DNA from: Onthophagus taurus
Lineage: Eukaryota; Arthropoda; Insecta; Coleoptera; Scarabaeidae
Assembly (NCBI RefSeq): GCF_036711975.1
Contig: NC_091973.1
Span: forward strand, 15,810,001 to 15,874,000
Reading direction: 5' to 3'
DNA length: 64,000 nt
This document shows, piece after piece, positions 10,057 to 19,169 of this stretch (positions within the stretch are counted from its first letter, which is position 1; each line of letters opens with the position of its first letter). Made by a program: the position numbers and the translations under genes. A model generated the notes under the pieces. It searched no databases. It was given only the letters and a program-made list of their open reading frames with translations, and was not told the origin of the DNA.

Positions 10057-10366
10057 TTATTTTAATATAGATAGTATTTACATAAATGTCTGTTTTTGTC
10101 TTTTATTTATTTATTATAGAGCATTTATTTATCTATATGTTTGTCCGTCCGTTTACACTTTTATTTTATTTATTTATCATAGAGCTTTTATTTACATACC
10201 TGTTTGTCCGTCCGTTTAAATTTCTATTTTATTTATTTATTATAGAGTTTTATTTATTTTCCTGTTTGTCCGTCTTTTTACATTTTATTTTACCTATTTA
10301 TTAGTATAGCTTTATTTATACACTTATTTATTTACATATTTATTCTCATAGTTTATTTACACTTGT
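10057..10366 (+). other. AT-rich spacer between LINE ORF1 and ORF2 with about 65-bp repeats
   Basis: The spacer is made of imperfect repeats of a unit containing TTTGTCCGTCCGTTTA and TTTATTTATTTAT, seen near 10138, 10202, 10264. This differs sharply in composition from the GC-rich flanking ORFs and looks like a local tandem expansion. Confidence 0.5.
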
Positions 10367-11600
10367 TTGTTATTTATTTGTTTATACGTCTCAGTCATCT
10401 GGTTCAAAGTTAAATCAAATCCTTTAAAATCCGATAAATCCACTACCAACATCATTCAGTGGAACTGTAACGGATTGGTTCGACATTATTGCGAACTAAA
10501 GTCCCTAATGAACCAGTTTGACCCTTTGTGTGTTTGTCTTCAAGAGACCCACTTAGTACCGGAACAGAGCTATAATCTCAAACGCTACGAAACTTTCCGC
10601 GTCGACTGTCCCCGTAACCTCCGGGCGAAAGGGGGCGTGGCGCTACTAGTCAAGAGACCGCACGTGGCGATCCCGGTTGCCATCACCAGCAACCTACAGA
10701 TCGTTGCGGTCCGTCTGCGGAGTCCATTTCAGGTCACGGTTTGTTGTATTTACCTGCCAAATCCTGAATATACTTTAAACGACTTACGTAGCCTTATAGC
10801 TCAGCTTCCCCGTCCCTTTCTGCTTCTGGGCGATTTCAACGCCCACAGTCCCATGTGGGGCTGTAATCGACGAGACGCCCAGGGGAGCAGTATCGAAACG
10901 CTCCTGGAGGACGATGGACTTGTTCTCTTGAATTCCGGCGATCCCACACACTTGGCTGCCAGGTCGGGCGCTTTAACGGCTGTCGATTTGTCCATCGCTT
11001 CTCCGTCGATAGCTCCAAGATTATCCTCGAGCACGGCGGAGCATCTATCCTTCAGCGACCACGTTCCCATAATAGTATCGATTCCTAGTCAAACCGAAAA
11101 CCACGAAACACCGAGAAAGTGGATTCTCGAGAAGGCGGACTGGACGCGATTCGCGCTCCGGCTCCGGAAACCGACCTTCAACGGTGACGTGGAACACGAC
11201 GCGGCCGCGTTCACGTGCGCCATTCAAAGGGCCGCGGAGGAATCGATACCGCGCAGTAGCGGACGTGTGAGGACGGGCTCCGTTCCCTGGTGGAACTCCG
11301 AAATCGAAGCAGCCGTTAAAGCAAAGAAAACCGCATATAACCGCTTTAAGAATCTATCCACACCTGAGCGTCTGATAGAATTTAAAAAAGCGAGGGCCAA
11401 AGCGAGATGTCTGATGCTCGCTGCCAAACGGGACAGTTGGAAAAATGTTGTCTCTTCCCTGACCGGTAAAACCTCCCCCGTCGAGTTGTGGAGAAAGATC
11501 GGTGCCATCAAGGGGGCCGGATACTACGGCCCCGTATCAGAAATTCTCGAGGGCGATCACTCTCTGATCAACAGAGAGGACATCGCCGAGGCTCTGGGCT
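10367..11600 (+). pseudogene. LINE ORF2, endonuclease half
   Basis: After a hydrophobic start of uncertain coding value, the endonuclease domain runs from about 10445: IIQWNCNGLVRH, LQETHLVPE, GGVALLVK, LLGDFNAHSPMWG, AVDLSIASPS and FSDHVPIIV. These contain the metal-binding Asn and Glu and the catalytic Asp-His pairs of AP-type LINE endonucleases. The open frame lasts until 11689, but the homologous frame is lost near 11600, where a frameshift moves it by one register. The segment between 11100 and 11600 is the linker towards RT. Confidence 0.85.
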
Positions 11601-11604
11601 TCTG

Positions 11605-13250
11605 GGTCACTTTGAGTGTACGAGCTCCTCCCAGAATTATGATGGCGTTTTCCGGCAAAATAAAACAAATAGAGAGTCGGCCCCGCTAAAATTCACGAGT
11701 GAGGGTGAGTTATCCTATAACTTACCTTTCACGATGACTGAACTTCGAGAGTCCTTGAAGTCCGCAAAACCCTCAGCCGCCGGTCATGACGATGTTCGTT
11801 ATGAGCTCGTCAAGCACCTTCCCGACGAATGGTTCAGAATACTTCTGGAACTGTACAATAACGTGTGGTCCTCCGGTACGTTTCCGCCGTCTTTAAAACG
11901 TCCCTGATCGTACCGATCCTGAAACAGGGCAAGGACCCGACGTCGGCGAACAGCTACAGACCGATCAGTCTTACGTGCTGTTTGAGTAAGCTGTTCGAAA
12001 AAATGATCAATTTCAGATTAATGTGGGTGCTAGAAAGTAAGCGACTCCTCGCCGACCATCGGTTTGGTTTCAGGTAGGGTCGCTCTACAACTGATAACCT
12101 GGTCCTCCTGGAGCGCGCCGTTCAGGACGCTTTCTTCAAGCGGGAGCATGTGGTTGCCGTTTTCTTTGATATAGAAAAAGCGTACGATATGACTTGGAGA
12201 TACGGCATTCTCGAGCAACTCCACGAGTGGGGTTTTCGTGGAAGACTCCCCGTGGCCGTATCCTCGTTCCTGGAAAACAGAAATTTTCGAGTTCGTGTAG
12301 GAAATTGTCTGTCGGAACGTAGAATACTCGAAAACGGTATACCGCAGGACTCAACCCTGAGCGTAACCCTATTCCTGATAGCCATGAATTCCATTACTTC
12401 CGGTCTGGATGCCGACGTCGGCAGATGCCTTTACGTCGACGACTTGGTTTTTTACGGGGGAAGTAACATGACTGAAATGGAGTATACGCTACAAACGGCA
12501 ATCGATAGAGTTAACGACAACGCTAGGTCCAGAGATTTTAAAATTTCAAAAGAAAAAACGAAATGTATGCATTTTTGCAGATTGCGCCGCGAGCATGCCG
12601 ATCCTAGACTACGAATAATGGATTCGCCAATCGAATGTGTCCAGTCGATGCGCTTCCTTGGCGTAATACTGGATAAAGGGCTGCGATGGACGCATCATGT
12701 GGAAGATGTTTTAACTCGCGGTAAGAAGGCGCTGAATACCATTCGAATGGTGGCGGGCACTCGGTGGGGAGCGGACTCGTCCGTGCTGTTGAGGCTTCAT
12801 CACGCTCTCGTGCTGCCGATCCTCGATTACGGGGCGGTAGTGTACGCGTCGGCGAGACAATCCCTGCTTAAAAAACTCGATCCGATCCACAACCTGGGAC
12901 TGAGGTACGCCATCGGGGCCTTTCCCACAACCCCCACAAGCAGTCTATACTGCGAGTGTGGCGTACCGTCCCTGTGGAAAAGGAGGGAGAAGGCGCTATT
13001 GTCATATGCCTCGAAAGTGAGCGCGCGACCGCACCATCCGGTTCGCGGGTGTATCTTCGAGCTGGGGCTGCGGTACGACCTTAGACCGACCATTACCCGA
13101 CCGTGTGCAGTGCGTTTGGCCGACTTGCAACGCGAGATAGATTGGACATTGCCCGCGATAAGATCTGTAGAGGCTGGGGGCCCGAGCCCTGGATCGAAGA
13201 CACCGAGAACGTCCCGACGGTCGATCCCGAGACGCCCGCTCCTGAATTGA
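11605..13250 (+). pseudogene. LINE ORF2, reverse transcriptase half
   Basis: RT motifs appear in order: SAKPSAAGHDDVRYEL, then after a frameshift near 11885 LIVPILKQGKD, NSYRPISLTCCLSK and FGFR, then an in-frame stop (TAG near 12075). After it come VAVFFDIEKAYD, ENGIPQDSTLSVTLF and the catalytic CLYVDDLVFYGG. The thumb follows with RFLGVILDKGLRW and LRYAIGAFPTTPTSSLY. I-clade RTs usually have YADD; here it is YVDD. One stop and two frameshifts disable it. Confidence 0.85.
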
Positions 13251-13493
13251 AAACTGTTTTGAATGCTGAGGAAGGTGGCAACAGGAGTGGGACGATGTAG
13301 GCAACCGGAGTTTTCGCGCGGTGAAGCCTGAGGTAGAGGGCTGGAGATTCCCCATCTCGCTGTCCCGGGAGGACCAGGTTCTATACCATGGGCTCCGTCT
13401 GGGACATACGGCCCTGATCTCCTCTCACCTTCTAAAGGGAGAGGAGCAACCTCGATGCGACGAGTGTGACGAGTCTCTGACCGTCACGTGATA
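13251..13493 (+). pseudogene. LINE ORF2 C-terminal segment after an RNase H deletion
   Basis: The RT thumb and connection end at about 13200 (REIDWTLPAIRS). Only some 100 bases later the frame reads WQQEWDD-like sequence, KPEVEGWRFPISLSREDQV, RLGHTALISSHLLKGEE and CDECDESLTVTHV, which is the zinc-binding tail that follows RNase H in this clade. The roughly 130-residue RNase H with its DGS motif is absent. The tail runs into the A-rich 3' end. Confidence 0.65.
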
Positions 13494-13570
13494 GAAATGT
13501 GAGTCACGTCTAAATACCATGATGGCCTTAATGACCTTAGATGTCGATGGGCCTATATATAAAAAAAAAA

Positions 13571-13580
13571 ATTAATTACT
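13571..13580. repeat. Target site duplication of the I-clade LINE, right copy
   Basis: ATTAATTACT matches 8239-8248 exactly and follows the A-rich end of the element. Confidence 0.8.
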
Positions 13581-13848
13581 ATAAGTTATTTTATAAATTT
13601 TCTCATAACGTCGAATTCCCTATACTATCAGGGATCTGTAAAATTCACATAAAGTTTTTTTAGCTTCATACGCTTTTAAAAAATGCCACAAATCACATCC
13701 TTTTTGTTTATTCACTAATTGTGATAAATAAAAAAATAATAACAATTAATAATATAGTAATACTTTGCATTCACTGTTTGGCATTAATTAATTAAAATTT
13801 TATAATAAATAAAAGAGATATACACGTTAAGGCTTTTACAATAATAAA
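13581..13848. other. Unannotated AT-rich sequence
   Basis: No coding potential or repeat family was recognised between the LINE and the piggyBac MITE. Confidence 0.3.
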
Positions 13849-14042
13849 TTAACCCTCCGCATACGAGGTGAATTAATCTCACATGCCATACTAGGTGGGG
13901 TATGACATATCCCGGAAATAAAATACTATTTCTATAAAATTTTACATAGAACACGATCTCGTGCGTCTTTTTTCTTTTTCAATTTTTTCAGTTTTCCTGA
14001 AGCTGGGGTATATGATACCCCACCTCGTATGCCGAGGGTTAA
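13849..14042. mobile_element. piggyBac-type MITE with TTAA target sites
   Basis: The element is 186 bases (13853-14038) between TTAA at 13849-13852 and TTAA at 14039-14042. It starts CCCTCCGCATACGAGGTG and ends with the inverted CACCTCGTATGCCGAGGG, one mismatch in 18. A second, subterminal inverted repeat is present: AGGTGGGGTAT near 13893 against ATACCCCACCT near 14017. TTAA duplication plus CCCT ends is the signature of the piggyBac superfamily. It has no coding capacity and would depend on a transposase supplied elsewhere. Confidence 0.9.
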
Positions 14043-14530
14043 ATGGAATGAATTATTGAAGGATAATAACGCATACATACCTAATATACATATAAACACT
14101 AATAACAAATTGTCTTGTAAAATAAATTAACGTAGGACTAAATCACTACAACAAAATAAACACAAAAATAATGTCGTTCAATAGCGGTTTTTATATGAAC
14201 CGACAGTGGTTCACTCGGTGCAGCTTTGCGGCTTTCTCTCACATCTTTATTCGAAGTTAAATACATAGGATTGTTGTTAACATATTTCTGTACAAAATGA
14301 TGTATTTTTTGTTGTAAAATAGTTAGAATGTTAATCATAAAAAAATTACTAAACTCTGCCATAAAAACGACTTCGTATAATACGGTTTATGTGAAAATTG
14401 TACACTTAAACGGGAGAACAAAGGTGTCATTTTTTGCACATATATTATAGGAATAGATTTCACGCTAATACAAGCGCAGAAAAGTTGTCATTATCGTGGA
14501 CAGCTGCACCAAGTGAAAATGTGCGATTTC
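14043..14530. other. Unassigned sequence with one small minus-strand frame
   Basis: A 74-codon frame on the minus strand (14138-14362) has a moderately hydrophilic middle (SNKDVRESRKAAPSEPLS) and hydrophobic ends. I do not recognise it; chance ORF or a decayed exon are both possible. Nothing else stands out. Confidence 0.25.
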
Positions 14531-14784
14531 CTCAATATACTTAAGCTTTACTAGATTGTGTAAAGGAATCTACCTAAAATCGGTAAATTAAGACTTTTTA
14601 AAACTTTGGCAATCGTCTCAGAGAGGGTACTTCTTAAAATTATTACACTATGCTGAAAATATACTTTTACGAAATAAATGTACTGTAGTCTCACGGTCAC
14701 AGACTTTCTGAGAAGCCCAGGAGACGGACGTTCGGAAGCAAGAGGACGGGGTTTATTTCTCGATATTCCCCGCCTCTTACAGAT
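14531..14784 (-). repeat. Possible solo or 3' LTR, minus orientation
   Basis: Read on the minus strand, it begins TGTAAGAGGCGGGGAATATC at about 14783, has an AATAAA soon after, and ends near ACACAATC at about 14535. This looks like the start and U3/R region of some gypsy LTRs. No partner copy is present, so this is a weak call. It abuts the truncated RT at 14824. Confidence 0.3.
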
Positions 14785-14823
14785 AACGAACAATAGATTT
14801 TTTGCTGTTCTCAATCTGTTTAT

Positions 14824-15632
14824 TTATCTTTTGCCCAAGGAGTCCGTTTGAATTGAATATATGATTTCTATTTGATGATGAAATGTACATTTTTCTCTTC
14901 TCACATGAAGTCCGTCTTCTTTGTAACGTCGTAACACTTCTCTGACCTTCATCTGTAGATCTTCATCTGACTTTCCAACACATAATATGTCGTCGTAATA
15001 AGGTAACACTCCATCTATTCCAGCCAAACGTGTGTCAATAAATCTCTGAAAGATCTGTGGGGCCACAGAAACTCCAAATTGCAATCGGTTACATTTGAAC
15101 GCTCCTCTGTGAGTAATAATGGTTTGTGCTTCGGCGGCTTCATCGTCCACAGTCAGTTGCAAATATGCTTGGGCCATATCAATTTTTGCAAATACCAAGG
15201 TATTTGCAAACCTGCTAACGTTGCTAGAATGCTTTGAACGGATGGTACTGGGTACGTGTCGGTACGTAAAGCTTTGTTTAATGCCACACGATAATCGCAG
15301 CACAACCTAATTTCTCCGTTACTTTTTATGACACTTACGACTGGCGTTCCCCACCTTGGGTGTTCTATTGGCTCTATTATTCCTTCACGTAATAATCTGT
15401 TCAATTCATCATCGATTTTCCCTTTTAACGCGAAAGGTATCTTGCGCACTTTCATCATTATCGGTTTTACGTTTGGATCAATATCGAATGATACTGGCCT
15501 ACCTCGGTATGTTCCTACCTTTTCCTCAAATACTTCTGGATATTCGTGGGCGTACTTTGGTGTATTGCTAACTATGCAGTTGTCTATTCCTGTTACGGAA
15601 ATTCCCAATGAATCGAACCAATTTCTACCCAC
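14824..15632 (-). pseudogene. Mag-like gypsy reverse transcriptase, truncated
   Basis: The frame starting at 15632 holds the linker between protease and RT (VFEEKVGTYRGRPVSF) and RT block 1 (REGIIEPIEHPRWGTPVVSV, GEIRLCCDYRVALNK). After a frameshift near 15205 the second frame continues with VFAKIDMAQAYLQL, GAFKCNRLQFGVSVAPQIFQ and the catalytic LPYYDDILCVGKS. It fades at about 14870, right after the FH-QIE segment that should lead to the thumb. RNase H and integrase are missing. It continues the gag-protease frame at 15625-16626. Confidence 0.85.
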
Positions 15633-16626
15633 TAGATTGGATCGATTGTTTTTTAGAATAATGATTGGTAAGTAAATTCATTTTTTTGTTTTTATAATCT
15701 ACGGAGATCGTGCATTCTCCCAATGTATCAACTACTTTATCTTGATAATCCTTCAAAATTACCTTCGGTGGACTTAACTCTGGTAGTTTGTCTCCGAAAA
15801 TGTCATGAAAAGTTTTCTTACCAATAATGGTTGCTCCTGCTCCTGAGTCTACTTCCATTGGCAAGCAGTAACCGTTGATTTTGACATCAATCATTACCTT
15901 GTCAGGAATTCGGTTGCAATTAATTTTGTTTATAGGTGTTCTGTACCCTTGTTCTTCTTCCTCCTCCTCTTCTGTGTTGTCTATCGTCTTCGTTTTTGCT
16001 TGTCTTCTGTTCTTGGTTCCCGATCGTTTCTTTTTTAAAAAACAAGCCTTTTCTATGTGTCCTTGCTTCTTGCAGTATCTGCATTCCACATTCTTGAAAG
16101 CACATCCGTCCGGACTATGGTTTCCTTCACGTCTAAAACATTTTTGTTTACGTGCGCGACTGTCTTCCTTTTTATTTGTGTTTTTGTTTGTGTTCATTGC
16201 ACGGACTTCACTACAGTTATTTCCCAATGTACCCGGTGTAGTTTCCCGGAGTAACGTCTGTCCTTTTATAGCCGTTTCGTTCGCTATGCACATGTCCAAC
16301 GCGTTCGCGAACGTAAGATCTTTCTCGGCTAATAAACGTCTTTGTAGTCCCTCATCCGAAACACCGCAAACTAGCCTGTCACGTAACATCATGTCTAGAG
16401 TGGTACCGAATCCACAATTTTCCGGTGCTTTTTCCGGTGCTAGAAACGAGCGTAAAATGTCGTAGGTCGCGGAGCCACAGACGCTCAAAAACACTGTATG
16501 TTTTTTCTTGTTGTCCACAATCCCGTTTGCCGCCAAGAAATACCCGATTCGTTCATCGTAGGCATCCCAACTAGCCGGATCATTTACGTTGAACGACTCT
16601 ATTTTCCCTAGAATCGCCATTGTCAT
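15625..16626 (-). pseudogene. Mag-like gypsy gag and protease
   Basis: A 333-codon frame starts at the ATG just after the primer-binding site. The gag begins MAILGKIESFNVNDPASWDAY (Met3 is the likely start). A zinc knuckle CRYCKKQGHIEKAC (CX2CX4HX4C) is intact; a preceding one, CFRREGNHSPDGC, has an Arg where the second Cys should be. After an acidic run (EEEEEEEE) comes the protease core MEVDSGAGATIIG with the catalytic DSGA. The frame ends by a shift near 15640 before RT. Gag would assemble particles and bind RNA; protease would mature the polyprotein. Confidence 0.85.
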
Positions 16627-16652
16627 TCACTTTTAACCCTCGTCGCCAAAAT
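16627..16652 (-). promoter_or_regulatory. Primer-binding site of the Mag-like gypsy
   Basis: On the minus strand, TTTTGGCGACGAGGGTT lies 15-25 bases before the gag ATG and directly after an LTR-like ACACAACA end. TGGCGACGAGG-type primer sites are common in this gypsy group. The priming tRNA was not determined. Confidence 0.6.
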
Positions 16653-17423
16653 GTTGTGTTCGTCAGTGAGAGGGTCCCACATAGAACAATGACGTTTAGT
16701 TTAACAACTTTAACACATTTATTATTACTACACAAATCGTTACATCTAATTTACTTTGTATTACATTTGCTGTTAACCTTGAGCGAGCGTTAAGCCGGAT
16801 TTATATTTGTCTGACGTGTCGTGTTGTGACGCGTCAGAACGGTATCGGTTGAATACGTTTACTATGGTGAGATTTATATTTGTGTGTCGCAATGTGTTGT
16901 GGTGCCTTGTGTTGTGTCGCATCAGCAGCGATCCCGATATCCGTCAGAGCAGTGGAGTGGGAAGTGACGCATAACGACAGATCAGACAAGTGTACACCTG
17001 TTTTATGACTCGTCAGATTTGCGTTTCTTCTTTCTTTCGATATTAAATTTATTACATTTAACATTATCAGCATCGCTCTCAAGCTCTTTAACCAGGCCGT
17101 GAAATTCGCCCTCTGTTCACTGGATGAACCCAATATCTTCTCTGTTTTTCTTTTTTTTAAAGAGTTGCCAGTACCATAAAATGAATATCTTCTTCATAAT
17201 CTGAATCAAAAGATTCATGGGAAAATATTATAGACCCACGTATGAACTCTCTGAGTGCTACGATTGTATTGATTCAAAATATCGTCAGAGTGCGTCAGAG
17301 CGCATCACGACACAACACGTCAGATAAATATAAATCCGGCTTTACAATGCAGCGGAACCTATTCTTTTAATTAATTTCGTATTAATTTTTTTGATTACTG
17401 CATTGTAATTTCTTGTATTGTCA
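16653..17423 (-). repeat. Probable 5' LTR of the Mag-like gypsy, interrupted by a MITE
   Basis: The LTR end nearest the primer site is clear (16653). The outer end is not: removing the 549-base Harbinger-type MITE leaves about 220 bases, and a TGACAATAC sequence on the minus strand near 17422 is one possible start. No second LTR copy was found to confirm it. Confidence 0.4.
16790..17344. mobile_element. PIF/Harbinger-type non-autonomous transposon
   Basis: The element (16793-17341, 549 bases) has inverted ends of about 45 bases: AGCCGGATTTATATTTGTCT at the left, and at the right the complement, with a few mismatches. TTA flanks both ends (16790-16792, 17342-17344), the 3-bp TWA duplication typical of PIF/Harbinger. 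Internal repeats of the phrase TCAGAxxGxxTCAG occur near both ends. A 99-codon minus-strand frame (16834-17133) starting MGSSSEQRANF is not recognisable as a transposase and is probably not functional. Confidence 0.75.
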
Positions 17424-17476
17424 TGTCTAATCTCGCCGTATCATCCTTGTCTAGAAAGAAGTGGTCCTGTAAACGG

Positions 17477-17571
17477 ATACATATTTTCAATAAAAACAAC
17501 ACTTTTAACAAGCTTTTAAGGAATGGTCTTAAAAGCTTGTTAAAAGTGTTGTTTTTATTGAAAATATGTAT
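17477..17571. repeat. Perfect palindrome, 44-bp arms, 7-base loop
   Basis: Left arm 17477-17520 and right arm 17528-17571 are exact reverse complements with no mismatch; the loop is GAATGGT (17521-17527). As RNA or single-stranded DNA it would form a 44-pair hairpin. The arms are AT-rich with AAGCTTTTAAG at the tip. It is not flanked by recognisable target duplications. It may be a foldback element, an inverted duplication by template switching, or a small-RNA precursor. Confidence 0.9.
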
Positions 17572-17798
17572 ATTTTTAGATTATTTTTGTTATATTTGCT
17601 GTTACTATCAATAAAAAAAGCAGTTCACTTTTAAATTTGTGTTTTTTTTCTTATTTTATAAATGAAAAAAAAAATAATAACGGAGTTAACCAGTTCAAAT
17701 TTCGCGCCTAGTTGTGCCATACAAAAGTGGGGGTAAAATGTGTTGCTCTGATTTTAACATGTAGTTGGTGCTTCTTTTATATATCTGTTCTGTGCTGG
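17572..17798. other. Flank of the older P element
   Basis: No feature was recognised apart from GTGCTGG at 17792-17798, which matches GTACTGG at 50075-50081 beyond the other end of the P element. Confidence 0.3.
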
Positions 17799-17822
17799 CA
17801 CAGAATAACCAGAAAGGACAAA

Positions 17823-18169
17823 ACCGGCGGTGCTTTTGAAGTTTCACCAGCTATTTTATCTGACCTTCGGCCATATTGTTGGCGTGTAGGCGCCAATTTG
17901 AAAAGTAACGTACTCTGTTTTAGGAGAGTGTCCACTAAAATGATTTTGAAATTTAATTTTACTAAATTTGTATTGAAGATATAATTACGGTTATTTTTAT
18001 GAAAATTTAATACAATATATAAAATTCATTTAATACAGTATATCGTTAATTAAAAAAAAATATGTAGATTATTTAAAAATATTTATTTTATAAATTATTA
18101 ACAATTTTAAATTTTGCACTTGGTCCATTTACAGGTGTTTTTTTCATATTCCGATTGTGATACTTTAAG
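17823..18169 (-). other. 3' untranslated end of the old P element
   Basis: AT-rich sequence leads to the terminal repeat. It corresponds to 60885-61316 of the intact copy; ACCGGCGG next to the repeat is shared by both. Confidence 0.55.
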
Positions 18170-18722
18170 GTATAAAATAATCTTAATCTAATAAACAAGC
18201 TTAATAAAAACTTTAACTTTAACGTAGGAAAATTTGAACAATCAAAATGGTGCCCAACCCACTCCTCTTTTGTGTAGTATAGTCGGATAGCCGTCGTAAA
18301 ATACCTGTTCTAATTTAAAAATATAATTTAAAAATAAATTATTTGGTGCAATCAGATTGCCATAAATATTTTCAGAAGAAAAACTAATATCTTTTTGGCA
18401 AGGTAGCCACAAACATAAGTAAAGCCATTTTGGGCCGGTAATTCTTGGGTTCGGTAATCTGGGTCAACCGACACCAAATTACCATCTATATTTGGTGTCT
18501 CCAGAATTGATGCTGGTTCCTGAGCTATTTCGCGCATATTTATTTCTTTTATCTTTATTAAGTATGTAGCGAAATCATTACTACAATTTTCATTTCCAGT
18601 GTGAAAATAACGTTGGCAAAACAATTTTCGAAAACTTCTTTCAAAATGAATGGGCGTGGGGTTCACAGAATTTCCTCCCTGGAACCGTATTTGCCCAAAG
18701 AAATTTTCCAGACAGTCCTGGT
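18170..18722 (-). pseudogene. Old P transposase, C-terminal part
   Basis: The minus strand reads QDCLENFFGQIR, then NPTPIHFERSFRKLFCQRYF, then ELPAQNGFTYVCGYLAKKI. These match the intact transposase at 58858-60884 at about 80 percent by eye. About 90 bases are missing just after the YLAKK segment (near 18385), so the true end lies in a shifted frame down to about 18170. It is separated from the rest of its exon by the gypsy-X insertion. Confidence 0.85.
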
Positions 18723-18791
18723 TAATAAATTAAATTAAATTTATTATATTAAATACATTTATTTATTATTTATATAATAATTATATTAAAT
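18723..18791. repeat. 69-base AT-only-like stretch between P exon and gypsy LTR
   Basis: The stretch is almost pure A/T and partly self-complementary (TAAATTTATT-type blocks). CTGGT occurs at 18718-18722 and again at 30534-30538 at the other edge of gypsy-X, but P sequence may also extend a few bases into this stretch, so whether CTGGT is the target duplication is unresolved. Confidence 0.5.
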
Positions 18792-19057
18792 TGTGGTATC
18801 GTTGAAGGGTTTTAGGTTTTTTGAATAAAAGAGTTTCTTCCCAACTACATGTTAATGTATTTTACCCAAAGGTTCGTACAATTCTGATGATTAAAAAAGC
18901 GTAATCAATATTAAAGTATTACAGCAATAATGCTTACCACGGTAATACCGTTCAACGGACGATAACCTGATACTTATTAATTAAGTTGCTGAGCCTACAT
19001 TTTATAGTTAAACGTTTTGTAATTTACTTAAACAATAATGAATTTGGATACACTACA
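18792..19057 (-). repeat. Gypsy-X 3' LTR
   Basis: It starts TGTGGTATCGTTGAAGGG on the plus strand and ends GGATACACTACA. It matches 30268-30533 with about three differences, so the insertion is fairly young. A purine stretch with CCCAGGGAGA on the minus strand adjoins its inner edge. Confidence 0.95.
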
Positions 19058-19169
19058 TCTCCCTGGGGAAGGAAAAAAAAATTTTAAACATTTTACAATT
19101 TTTTTTTAATACTAACTTAAATGCTAAATTCCTATTGTTACCCTAAAACTTAACATAAACCCTTTATTT

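Larger units (their letters stand above)
8249..13570 (+). mobile_element. I-clade-like LINE, end-to-end but decayed
   Basis: This 5.3-kb insertion is GC-rich compared with its surroundings. It has a 5' leader of about 540 bases, ORF1 with zinc knuckles, ORF2 with endonuclease and RT, and an A-rich 3' end (13560-13570), all bounded by a 10-bp target duplication. The ORF1 pattern (PNHILTFNSPILPKKVK, then LYIPAPMRCFKCQRY) and the ORF2 C-terminal cysteine segment (CDECDESLTVTHV) fit the I clade, whose ORF2 normally carries RNase H. RNase H seems to be deleted here. Stops and frameshifts in ORF2 make it non-autonomous. Confidence 0.85.

Noticed and set aside
17776-17806. Second P terminal repeat abutting the first (TTCTGTG, CTGG, CACAGAA)
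   Set aside because: Only seven bases are symmetric and upstream sequence does not continue like a P end; probably chance.
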